From Nonomuraea montanisoli (GTDB taxonomy: Bacteria; Actinomycetota; Actinomycetes; Streptosporangiales; Streptosporangiaceae), in assembly GCF_013363975.1 (NCBI RefSeq), contig NZ_JABWGN010000014.1:62001-126000 (forward strand): 64,000 nt of DNA. Reading direction: 5' to 3'. Numbering within the stretch: the first letter of the stretch is position 1; the number at the start of each line of letters is the position of its first letter. The notes under the pieces were generated by a model. It saw nothing but the letters and a program-made list of their open reading frames with translations, did no database searches and had not been told where the DNA came from. This document shows, piece after piece, positions 16,132-23,661 of this stretch. The position numbers and the translations under genes were made by a program.

Positions 16132-19100
16132 GTGTCGCAGGTGGAGAACGTGGTCGGGGACCGGGTGCTGATCGCCGTGCAGGCGGTCAACATCTCGCGG
16201 CTCTCGACCCATCCGGTGCCGACCGTCCCGGGCACGCTCATCGTCGTCGCCGGCGCGGGTCCCAAGGACTCCAACGGAGCCGGCAAGTCGTCGTTCATCG
16301 CGTCGATCACGGCGCTGCTGGGCGACGAGCAGTGGCGCTTCGCCTCCGGCGCCAAGGCGGTGTCGGAGCTGCTGTTCAACGCGGAGCTGGCCAGCGGGGC
16401 CGGCGGACGGCAGTGGGCGAGCGCCGACCACGGCTACATCGTGGGCGTCTTCGGGCCGCCTGAGGTGCGTACGGGCGATCTGTCGCGCGTCCTGCAGTCC
16501 AGGGCGACGACGGTCACAGGAGCGGCCGACCTCGGCCCCGGAGCGGAAGCTCTCGAGGTCACCGGTGCCGGGACGAGCGCCGACGCCGATGCTGAGGCCG
16601 GTGCGGGCGCCGGGGCCGGGGCGGGCGGCAGCGGCGCCGAAGCACAGGGAGACGGCGAAGAGCCGCTGCGGAGCGGGGAGCTGTTCGCCGTGCCCGACAC
16701 CTCCGGCGGCGCCATGACCGTGTGGCTGCGCGTCAACCAGGAGGCGCCGCACCTGGAGATCCGCTGGCGTGACGGCGTCCACCTGGCGTCCGCCGCGTCC
16801 GAGGCGGAGCGGGTCGCGCGCGCCGACGAGACGTGGGCGTCCCTCCCCCGGTCCGCCGGGCGGCGCGACGTGGTGGCGCGCGACCTCACCAAGGTCCTGT
16901 ACGGCGACCGCGTCCGCTGCGTGTCGTTCCTGTCCACCTCCGTCCGCAGCAAGGTGGCCACCAACCTGCTGTCCCAGCCGCTCAACGAGATCTCCCCGGA
17001 GCGGGTGTTCGAGGCGATCGCGGCGCTGACCGGGCTCGACGCCGAGCTGGAGCAGGAGCGCGAGGCACGCCGCGACGAGCACGCCAAGCGGGTGCGCGCG
17101 GCGCAGGCCGGCGAGCGGCTGGCCGAGTTCGAGGCGGAGTCGAAGGCGCTGCTGACCACGTTCGACCGTCGCGACCAGGCGCGGGTGCGGCTGGCCGAGG
17201 CGCTGCGGTGCTGGCGCGGCAGGCAGGCGCGCAAGCTGGCCGACGCGGCGGCCAAGGACGAGGCGCTGGCCGAGGAGCTCGCCGGGCACCAGGCGGCGAA
17301 CGCGGCGGCCGCCGAGGCGATCGCCATGGTCAAGGCCGAGATCGCCACGTTGAAGGACGACACGCTGGACCGGGGCGTCACCGAGGCGCGGCGGGAGCTC
17401 GCGGCGCTCCAGGCGCGGGCCGCCAAGCTGGAGGCCGACCGGGCCGTGGCCGAGAACTCCGCCGACGAGCTGCGCGGCCGGATCCCCGAGCTGGAGGAGG
17501 CTCGCCGGTTCGCCGACGGCCGTGACGTCCCGGCGGCGGAGCGGGAGCTGCGCGAGGCGCGGCTGCGGCTGAACGAGGCGTTGAAGGCCCTCGGCGTCGC
17601 CGACCGGGAGGTGGCCTCCGCCCAGGCGGCCCTGGACGACGCCGAGGGCGGACCGGCCGCGGCGCAGCTCAACGCCCTGACCGCGGCCGGTCTCCACGCC
17701 ACCGGCCTGCTGGACGCGCTGGACGTGGCCGAGCAGGCGCGCGACCAGTCCCGCGCCCCGGGTCTGAGCCTGGGCGGGCTGCGCGGCTGGCCGCACGAGC
17801 ACGCGGTCATCGTCGACGCCGGACGGCTGGACGAGGCGGCCCGGGCGCTGCGCGACCTGCCCGGGTCGGTGCTGGTCAGCGCGGCCGGGGTGAGCGTCGT
17901 GGGGGCGTTCGACAGGGTGGCGACCGGGCGCGAGGCGCGCATCAAGGCCGCCGAGCAGCGCCTGAACCGGGCCCGCGACACGCAGGAGCTCGCGGCGCAG
18001 TCCGTACGCGACGAGGAGGAGGCGGTCGCCGAGGCGCAGCGGCGCCTCGACGGCGCGCGGGCCGGGGTGCGGCTCGCCGAGGTGGAGGAACGGCTCGCCG
18101 AGCGGCGGGCGCGGCTGGAGGAGCTGGCCGGCGCGCTGGAGGAGGTCGTCCCGGCCGTGGCCGAGGCCGAGCGCCAGGCCGCCGGGCTCGACTTCCGGGC
18201 CCGTACCCGGGACATGGAGATCGAACGGCTGGAAGGCCGGCGGCAGCGGCACGAGGCCGAGCGCGCCCAGGCGCGCGAGCAGGAGACCCGCGTCGGCGGC
18301 GACCGGGAGGCGCTGAAGCTGGCCGCGCTGGCCGCCGACTGGGGCGGCACCGCCGAGACGGCCCGCGAGTGGCTGCGGGCGCTGCCCGAGGAGGAGCGGC
18401 CGCGCACCGCCGAGGAGTGGTGGCGGATCGCCGAGCGCCACTTCGACCAGGCGTTGCGCGACACGTTCCCGGAGGAGGACGCCGAGATCCCCGAGGAGCT
18501 GGCGTTCCTGCTGTCGGAGCGCGGCGGGAGCACGGCGCGCGAGCAGGCGACGTTCGCGGCGGTGTGCGGGGCGCTCGCGTCCTACCTGCGCGGGCAGGAG
18601 GAGTACGAGAAGCACCAGCGGCGGCAGATCGAGGCCCAGCTCGTGTCGCGGCAGCGCGACCTGGCGGCGGCCGACAAGGGCGCGGAGGAGGCGGCGCAGT
18701 CGACGGCCGTCCACCGGGCGGCGCTCAGCGCGGCGATCAAGGCGCGGCTCACCCGGGTGGCGGAGGAGTTCGAGAAGCTCGACACCTCGTACGGCGGCTA
18801 CGGCGCGACGCTGGAGTTCCCGGTGCCGCCCGCGCCGGTCGACCCGGAGCAGCGCTGGCAGTGGCGGGTGACGCCGAAGTGGCGGCGCGGCGAGGGGCAG
18901 GGATTCGTGCCGTACAACCGGCGGGCCAACACCGCGCTGATGGACGAGAAGGCGGTCAAGCTGGTGTGCGCGGCGGCGATCGCCTCGTCCGGCGGCGGCC
19001 ATCTGTGCCTGGTGCTGGACGAGCTGGGCCGCAACCTGGGCAAGGAGCACCGGCGCGAGGCGGTGGCGCTGTTCCGGCGCATCGGCGAGACGTACGGGAT

Positions 19101-19305
19101 CACGGTGATCGGAGCGCTGCAGGACGACATGGAGCCGTACGCGATCGACGCGTGCGGTCAGTACGTCAAGCTGCGCCGCTCGTCGGACGCCATGCCGTAC
19201 AACGAGCCGCCGGTGATCGTGGGGCACGACCAGCACGCGGACCGGGTACGCGCACTGGCCGCGTACATGGACAGGACCCCGGCTGCGACGGCGCCTAGCG
19301 ACTGA
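16132..19305 (+). CDS. SMC/MukB/JetC-like coiled-coil ATPase
   Basis: This is a 1057-aa chromosome-segregation-type ATPase. The N-terminal Walker A is DSNGAGKSS (K52). Two long coiled-coil arms (about 300-500 and 620-770; runs of Glu, Arg, Ala) flank a compact central region (about 505-590) that may be a hinge. The C-terminal head has Walker B LVLDE with the catalytic Glu at E964. An Ala/Gly-rich insert of about 50 residues (ADADAEAGAGAGAGAGG) interrupts the N-terminal head. I chose GTG 16132 because GGGAG is five bases upstream. Its short head and small hinge resemble MukB/JetC more than canonical Smc. Its 3' end overlaps the convergent methyltransferase by 11 bases; no JetD-like gene follows. 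Confidence 0.85.
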   Translation: MSQVENVVGDRVLIAVQAVNISRLSTHPVPTVPGTLIVVAGAGPKDSNGAGKSSFIASITALLGDEQWRFASGAKAVSELLFNAELASGAGGRQWASADHGYIVGVFGPPEVRTGDLSRVLQSRATTVTGAADLGPGAEALEVTGAGTSADADAEAGAGAGAGAGGSGAEAQGDGEEPLRSGELFAVPDTSGGAMTVWLRVNQEAPHLEIRWRDGVHLASAASEAERVARADETWASLPRSAGRRDVVARDLTKVLYGDRVRCVSFLSTSVRSKVATNLLSQPLNEISPERVFEAIAALTGLDAELEQEREARRDEHAKRVRAAQAGERLAEFEAESKALLTTFDRRDQARVRLAEALRCWRGRQARKLADAAAKDEALAEELAGHQAANAAAAEAIAMVKAEIATLKDDTLDRGVTEARRELAALQARAAKLEADRAVAENSADELRGRIPELEEARRFADGRDVPAAERELREARLRLNEALKALGVADREVASAQAALDDAEGGPAAAQLNALTAAGLHATGLLDALDVAEQARDQSRAPGLSLGGLRGWPHEHAVIVDAGRLDEAARALRDLPGSVLVSAAGVSVVGAFDRVATGREARIKAAEQRLNRARDTQELAAQSVRDEEEAVAEAQRRLDGARAGVRLAEVEERLAERRARLEELAGALEEVVPAVAEAERQAAGLDFRARTRDMEIERLEGRRQRHEAERAQAREQETRVGGDREALKLAALAADWGGTAETAREWLRALPEEERPRTAEEWWRIAERHFDQALRDTFPEEDAEIPEELAFLLSERGGSTAREQATFAAVCGALASYLRGQEEYEKHQRRQIEAQLVSRQRDLAAADKGAEEAAQSTAVHRAALSAAIKARLTRVAEEFEKLDTSYGGYGATLEFPVPPAPVDPEQRWQWRVTPKWRRGEGQGFVPYNRRANTALMDEKAVKLVCAAAIASSGGGHLCLVLDELGRNLGKEHRREAVALFRRIGETYGITVIGALQDDMEPYAIDACGQYVKLRRSSDAMPYNEPPVIVGHDQHADRVRALAAYMDRTPAATAPSD

Positions 19306-19909
19306 GGCGCGCCAGCCACCGGCCGTGTGCCGTCCAGCGCTCCACCTGCCGGAACCCGGCCGCGTGGGCGAGCCGCGGGATGTCGCTCGCCGACACGGTC
19401 GCCCAGCCGAACCAGTCGCCGACGACGGGGCCGCGGCGCAGCCGGAGCCGGTCCACGCGGCTGGTCGCGTCAGGCGGTGCCAGCTCGGCCAGGACGGCGC
19501 CGCCCGGCCGGACCAGTTGCCTGACCCGGCGCAGGAGCGCCTCCGGGTGGCCGCCGATGCCGATGTTGCCGTCGGCCAGCAGCGCCGTCGTCCACCGGCC
19601 GCTGCCCGGCACCTCGTCGAAGACGTCGCGCAGCAGCGCGAATCCGCCTGCCCTGCGGGTCAGGGCCACGGCGCGGGGCGTGATGTCGATGCCGAGCGCC
19701 CGCACGCCGCGGCGGGTCAGCTCGACGGTGAGCCGGCCGGGGCCGGAGCCGATGTCGAGCGTCGGGCTGGCGCACCGCTCCAGCAACGCCTCGTCGCCGT
19801 CGATCGGGTCGAACCAGCGCGCGGTGTCCAGCGCGACGCGCGTGCCGTCCACGTACTCCAGCTCGGCGCCCGCCCCGCCGAGCGCGTCGGCGTAGAGCTG
19901 CCCCATCAT
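19295..19909 (-). CDS. Class I SAM-dependent methyltransferase
   Basis: This is a 204-aa Rossmann-fold methyltransferase. Motif I is TLDIGSGPGRLTVELTRRG at about 50-68, the acidic strand-2 end is ALGIDITP, and motif post-I/IV reads TTALLADGNIGIGG. The acceptor is unknown; neighbours suggest a glycan or glycolipid. The ATG at 19909 overlaps the stop of the upstream glycosyltransferase gene (ATGA), so the two are translationally coupled on the minus strand. Confidence 0.9.
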   Translation of the reverse strand: MMGQLYADALGGAGAELEYVDGTRVALDTARWFDPIDGDEALLERCASPTLDIGSGPGRLTVELTRRGVRALGIDITPRAVALTRRAGGFALLRDVFDEVPGSGRWTTALLADGNIGIGGHPEALLRRVRQLVRPGGAVLAELAPPDATSRVDRLRLRRGPVVGDWFGWATVSASDIPRLAHAAGFRQVERWTAHGRWLARLSR

Positions 19910-20547
19910 CGGTCCAGCTCCCGGAGCGCGGCGGCGAAGTGGGTGTCCGGCGCGTGGGCGGCCACGGTCGCGGCGTCGGCCGCGGTGTCGACGTCGGTCA
20001 GTTCGGGCAGCAGGTGAACGGCCAGCCCGGCCCGGTCCAGCCGGTCGAGCTGCAGTTTGCCGGTCTCCGGGTGCGACATCGGCACGCCCAGCACCAGCGC
20101 GGGATCCGGCCTGCGCAGGCCGAGCAGCCAGAAGCCGCCGTCGGCCGCCGGGCCGTAGACCGCGTCGTGGCGCGCCAGAGCGTCGGCGGCCTCGCCGAGC
20201 AGGGCGGGGGTCACCTGCGGCGTGTCCATGCCGATCAGGACGACGGGGTCCGGCCGGAGCCGGTGCGCGTCCGAGAATGCCGCCGCGAGACGCTCGTCCA
20301 GGCTCGTGCCCCGCTGGGGGATCACCGTGAAGCCGGCGGGCAGCCAGCCGCCCGGCAACCCGTCCAGGGCGAGCAGCCGCTGGGTGGCGGGCGTGGCGGA
20401 CACCGCGCGCAGGCTGTCGCGGAGGGCGGCCTCGGCGAGCGCGGCGGCCTGTCGTGGGCTGAACGGCGGGGTCAGCCGGGTCTTGACCCGTCCCGCCACC
20501 GGCTCCTTGGCGATGATCAGGATTTGTGCCGAACAGTCGGGTGACAT
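19906..20547 (-). CDS. TIGR04282 (DUF2064) family GT-A glycosyltransferase-like protein
   Basis: This is a 213-aa protein with the nucleotide-sugar-binding fold of the family: ILIIAKEPVAGRVKTRLTPP at the N-terminus, VVLIGMDTPQVTPALL in the middle and VYGPAADGGFWLLGLR after it. The family resembles molybdenum-cofactor and nucleotidyl transferases and is often found beside GT2 and GT87 enzymes; its reaction is not established. Start ATG 20547 has AAGGA seven bases upstream. It overlaps the GT87 gene by 31 bases and the methyltransferase by 4. Confidence 0.9.
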   Translation of the reverse strand: MSPDCSAQILIIAKEPVAGRVKTRLTPPFSPRQAAALAEAALRDSLRAVSATPATQRLLALDGLPGGWLPAGFTVIPQRGTSLDERLAAAFSDAHRLRPDPVVLIGMDTPQVTPALLGEAADALARHDAVYGPAADGGFWLLGLRRPDPALVLGVPMSHPETGKLQLDRLDRAGLAVHLLPELTDVDTAADAATVAAHAPDTHFAAALRELDR

Positions 20548-21881
20548 GCGTGGTCCTTCCGAGACGGAGGCCGGCAAGGGCGAAGAAGGCGATCGAGGGC
20601 CGGGGCGGCCGGCGTCCGCCGGCGTACGGCCCAGCCGACCGGCACGGCCAGGGCTGCCGCGGCGTAGAAGGCGGTCGCGGGGCTGGTGGCCGCCATCGGT
20701 CCCGCGACGTAGGCGACCCCGCCCGCCAGCGCCACCCCCAGCCACTCCCACCGACCGTCCATCGCGGCCAGCGCGACGACCGGCAGCGCGTACCAGGAGT
20801 AGCCCGGCGTGAGGAGCAGCAGCAGCGACCCGGTGACGATCAGCGCGCCGCGCCATGGTCGTTCCGGTTCGCCGTGGCGCAGGACGAAGAGAGCGATCAG
20901 GGCGAGCAGCGCGATCGCGGCGTAGGGCGCCCAGGCGTCCGGCAGCACCAGCCGCAGCAGGGCGTAGCGGTGTCCGTCGGCCGGGCTCCCGTAGCGCTCC
21001 TCCTGGAGGTAGCCCGGTAGGTAGCCCACGACGGACGCCCGGGAGAACAGCGCGTAGGGCAGGTAGGCGAGCGCCACGACCAGGGTGGCGGGCACCAGCG
21101 TCCTGACGACGCGCCGCCGGTCCGCTCCGTTCGCCAGCACTCCCGACAGCGCGCCGGGCAGCGCCGCGGCGGGCAGCAGCTTGGCCGCCACGGCGGCGCC
21201 GAGCAGCGCCCCGCGGGCGCGCGTCGCGCTCATGGCGAGCACGACCAGCAGCACGGCGAGCATGTCGACGTGCGCGTTGTTCACTGCCTCGACGGGTACG
21301 GCGGGGCACCACGCCCAGCAGGCGGCCGTCCGGACGTTCCACCTGCACAGGGCGAGGAGCACGACGACGGCCATCACCCAGCCGCCGAGCTGCAGGCCCT
21401 TGTGCCGGGCGCCGTCCGGTGAGAGCCAGTGGACCAGGAGGAAGTACCCCTGGGCGACCGGCGGATAGATGGTGGGCACGGTGGGGCGGTTGATCCTGGT
21501 GCATCCCCCGCCGGGGAGAGGCCACAGGTCGCGGGCCCCGCACGCGGAGGGGAAGAGCCAGCCGTCGCGCAGCCCGGCGAGTGCCGGGTCGGCCGGCGGG
21601 TGGTCGTACGGGGAGATGCCCGCGGCCTGCACCCGGCCGTCCCAGGCGTATCGGAAGGAGTCGGTGCTGCTGCTCGGCGGCGCCGACAGCCCGGCCGTGG
21701 CCATCACGACGCCGCCGGCGACGACCAGGACGGCCAGCCGCCTGTCCGGCTCCCGGCGCGCCAGCCACACCGCCACGGCGAACAGCGCCCAGGCGAGCAG
21801 ATACCAGCCCAGACCGGGCGACCCGGCCACCGTCCGCACCACGGCGAGGGCCAGGCCCACGAGCACGACGATGAGCTTCAC
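20517..21881 (-). CDS. GT87-type polyprenyl-phosphate-dependent mannosyltransferase
   Basis: This is a 454-aa integral membrane protein with about ten hydrophobic helices. The loop after the second helix region has the family pattern TDSFRYAWDGRVQAAGISPY with acidic residues, and RINRPTVPTIYPPVAQGYF follows, as in GT87/DUF2029 glycosyltransferases that use lipid-linked sugars on the outer face of the membrane. Four cysteines in an external loop (SACGARDL, GGGCT, and later ALCRW, ACWAWC) may form disulfides. GTG 21881 is the start, with GAGG upstream. It heads a three-gene minus-strand operon with the GT-A-like protein and the methyltransferase. Confidence 0.86.
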   Translation of the reverse strand: MKLIVVLVGLALAVVRTVAGSPGLGWYLLAWALFAVAVWLARREPDRRLAVLVVAGGVVMATAGLSAPPSSSTDSFRYAWDGRVQAAGISPYDHPPADPALAGLRDGWLFPSACGARDLWPLPGGGCTRINRPTVPTIYPPVAQGYFLLVHWLSPDGARHKGLQLGGWVMAVVVLLALCRWNVRTAACWAWCPAVPVEAVNNAHVDMLAVLLVVLAMSATRARGALLGAAVAAKLLPAAALPGALSGVLANGADRRRVVRTLVPATLVVALAYLPYALFSRASVVGYLPGYLQEERYGSPADGHRYALLRLVLPDAWAPYAAIALLALIALFVLRHGEPERPWRGALIVTGSLLLLLTPGYSWYALPVVALAAMDGRWEWLGVALAGGVAYVAGPMAATSPATAFYAAAALAVPVGWAVRRRTPAAPALDRLLRPCRPPSRKDHACHPTVRHKS

Positions 21882-21929
21882 GCCGGCAGCCTCACATGTC
21901 GGAGGCGGTTCGTGGCCGCCGGAGCGCGA

Positions 21930-21971
21930 GACGTTCGCACTTCACAAGAACTCTTACGGAGTGCGAACGTC
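21930..21971. promoter_or_regulatory. 12-bp inverted repeat between divergent glycosylation genes
   Basis: GACGTTCGCACT (21930-21941) and AGTGCGAACGTC (21960-21971) are perfect reverse complements separated by 18 bp. They lie between the divergent GT87 and epimerase starts. A spaced operator or DNA-looping site is more likely than a terminator here. Confidence 0.6.
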
Positions 21972-21996
21972 GCTGCGATCCGGCCGCGGGCGGGGC

Positions 21997-22002
21997 TAGC
22001 GT
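21997..22002 (+). promoter_or_regulatory. -10 box (TAGCGT) of the epimerase gene
   Basis: TAGCGT matches TANNNT and ends exactly 7 nt before GTG 22010, as expected for a leaderless mRNA. Confidence 0.55.
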
Positions 22003-22009
22003 CGGACGG

Positions 22010-22990
22010 GTGAGAGTGATGGTCACCGGCTCGGCCGGATTCGTCGGCGGTCACGTGGCCGAGGCGTTCGAGGCCGACGGGCACGAGGTCGTCGGCCTCG
22101 ATCTGCGCACCGGCACCGACGTGCGCGACGGCGCGGCGCTGGACCGGCTGCTGCCGGGGGTGGATCTCGTGGCGCACCAGGCCGCCAAGGTGGGTCTCGG
22201 CGTGGACGTCTCCGACCTGCCGGACTACGCCTCGGCCAACATGTACGGCACGGCCGTGCTGCTGGCGGCCATGGCCCGCCACCGGATCGAACGGCTGGTG
22301 CTGGCGTCCTCGATGGTGGTCTACGGCGAGGGCTCCTACGAGTGCCCCGCGCACGGCCCGGTGCGCCCGGGCCCGCGCGCGAGACGGGACCTGGAGGAGG
22401 GCCGGTTCGACCCCGTCTGCCCCGGCTGCGGCGTGCCGCTCCGCTGCGTCACCATCGCCGAGGACGCGCCGCTCGATCCGCGCAACGCCTACGCCACGAG
22501 CAAGCTCGCCCAGGAGCACCTGGCCGCCAACTGGGCGCGGGAGACCGCCGGAAGCGTCGTCGCGCTCCGGTACCACAACGTCTACGGCCCCCGCATGCCG
22601 CGCGACACGCCCTACGCCGGCGTCGCCGCGATCTTCCGCTCCGAGCTGGAGGCGGGGCGGCCGCCGAAGGTCTTCGAGGACGGCGCTCAGCTGCGCGACT
22701 TCATCCACGTGCGCGACGTCGCCCGGGCGAACCTGGCCGCCGCCCTGGCGCCCGCGCGTCCCGGCGAGGCGCGCGCGTACAACATCGCCGGCGGCCTCCC
22801 GCGCACCGTCGGCGAGATGGCCGCCGCGCTGGCCGCCGAGCGGGGCGGGCCGGCTCCGCGGATCACCGGCGGATACCGGCTCGGGGACGTCCGCCACGTC
22901 GTCGCCTCGCCCGAGCGGGCGGGCCGCGAGCTGGGCTTCCGCGCGGAGATCGCCTTCGAGGCGGGCATGAAGGAGTTCGCGTGGTCATGA
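22010..22990 (+). CDS. Extended-SDR NDP-sugar epimerase/dehydratase with Cys-rich insert
   Basis: This is a 326-aa NAD-dependent sugar-nucleotide enzyme. The nucleotide-binding motif is TGSAGFVGGHVAEAF and the catalytic YxxxK is YATSK (after NA). Between the strand LVLASSMVVYGEGSYE and the catalytic Tyr there is an insert with two CxxxG/CxxC-like pairs (CPAHG and CPGCG), which looks able to bind zinc. Similar inserts occur in some enzymes annotated as dTDP-L-rhamnose 4-epimerases; that substrate is only a guess. Its stop overlaps the GT2 start by ATGA. Confidence 0.86.
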   Translation: MRVMVTGSAGFVGGHVAEAFEADGHEVVGLDLRTGTDVRDGAALDRLLPGVDLVAHQAAKVGLGVDVSDLPDYASANMYGTAVLLAAMARHRIERLVLASSMVVYGEGSYECPAHGPVRPGPRARRDLEEGRFDPVCPGCGVPLRCVTIAEDAPLDPRNAYATSKLAQEHLAANWARETAGSVVALRYHNVYGPRMPRDTPYAGVAAIFRSELEAGRPPKVFEDGAQLRDFIHVRDVARANLAAALAPARPGEARAYNIAGGLPRTVGEMAAALAAERGGPAPRITGGYRLGDVRHVVASPERAGRELGFRAEIAFEAGMKEFAWS

Positions 22991-23646
22991 CCGTCGAGGT
23001 GATCCTGCCCTGCCTGAACGAGGAGGCCGCGCTCGGCTGGGTGCTCGGCCGCATGCCCGACGGCTACCGCGCCGTGGTGGTCGACAACGGCTCCACCGAC
23101 CGCTCGGCCGAGATCGCCCGCGACCTCGGCGCCCATGTGGTCGGCGAGCCGCGCCGCGGCTTCGGCGCGGCCTGCCACGCGGGGTTGCTGGCCGCGAGCG
23201 CGGAGGTGGTCTGCTTCATGGACGCCGACGCCTCCCTCGACCCCCGCCAGCTCCCGAGAGTCGCCGGGCCCGTCCTGGAGGGCGAGGCCGACCTGGTCCT
23301 CGGCGCCCGCCGGCCGCGCGCCGCGGGCGCCTGGCCCTGGCACGCCCGGCTCGGCAACGCCGTCATCGCCCACGGCCTGCGCCGCCGCACCGGGGCGCCG
23401 CTGCACGACCTCGGCCCCATGCGGGCCGCCCGGCGGTCCGGGCTGCTGGCGCTCGGGCTGAACGACCGCAGGTTCGGCTATCCGCTCGAAATGGTGCTGA
23501 GCGCGGCGGCCTCCGGGTGGCGGATCGCGGAGGTGGAGGTGGACTACCTGCGCAGAGCGGGCCGTTCCAAGGTCACCGGCACCGTCCGGGGCACGCTGCG
23601 GGCCGCCTCCGACATGCGGCGGGTCATGGCGAGCCACACGCGGTGA
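22987..23646 (+). CDS. GT2-family glycosyltransferase
   Basis: This is a 219-aa GT-A enzyme resembling polyprenyl-phosphate glycosyltransferases. It begins TVEVILPCLNEEAALGWVLG, has VVDNGSTDRSAEIARDLGAH, the DXD-like CFMDADASLD and, near the C-terminus, RRAGRSKVTGTVRGTLRA. It probably transfers a sugar from its nucleotide to a lipid phosphate or a glycan. The start is the ATG overlapping the epimerase stop (ATGA), so epimerase and transferase form one coupled unit; the product of the first may feed the second. Confidence 0.88.
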   Translation: MTVEVILPCLNEEAALGWVLGRMPDGYRAVVVDNGSTDRSAEIARDLGAHVVGEPRRGFGAACHAGLLAASAEVVCFMDADASLDPRQLPRVAGPVLEGEADLVLGARRPRAAGAWPWHARLGNAVIAHGLRRRTGAPLHDLGPMRAARRSGLLALGLNDRRFGYPLEMVLSAAASGWRIAEVEVDYLRRAGRSKVTGTVRGTLRAASDMRRVMASHTR

Positions 23647-23661
23647 CGGGTCGCGACGGGG

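Noticed and set aside
15835..19236. Open frame of over 1100 codons antisense to the SMC-like ATPase
   Set aside because: Composition (Arg, Leu, Gly, His) is that of an antisense shadow; no start signal or motif was seen and the ATPase frame has Walker motifs.
12917..19305. Canonical Wadjet (JetABCD) defence system
   Set aside because: There is no JetD/Toprim-like gene next to the operon, and the first two proteins do not resemble the JetA/JetB families I know; I therefore call it condensin-like only.
21930..21971. Terminator interpretation of the 12-bp inverted repeat
   Set aside because: It lies between two divergent starts where no transcript should end, and the 18-bp loop is long for a terminator.
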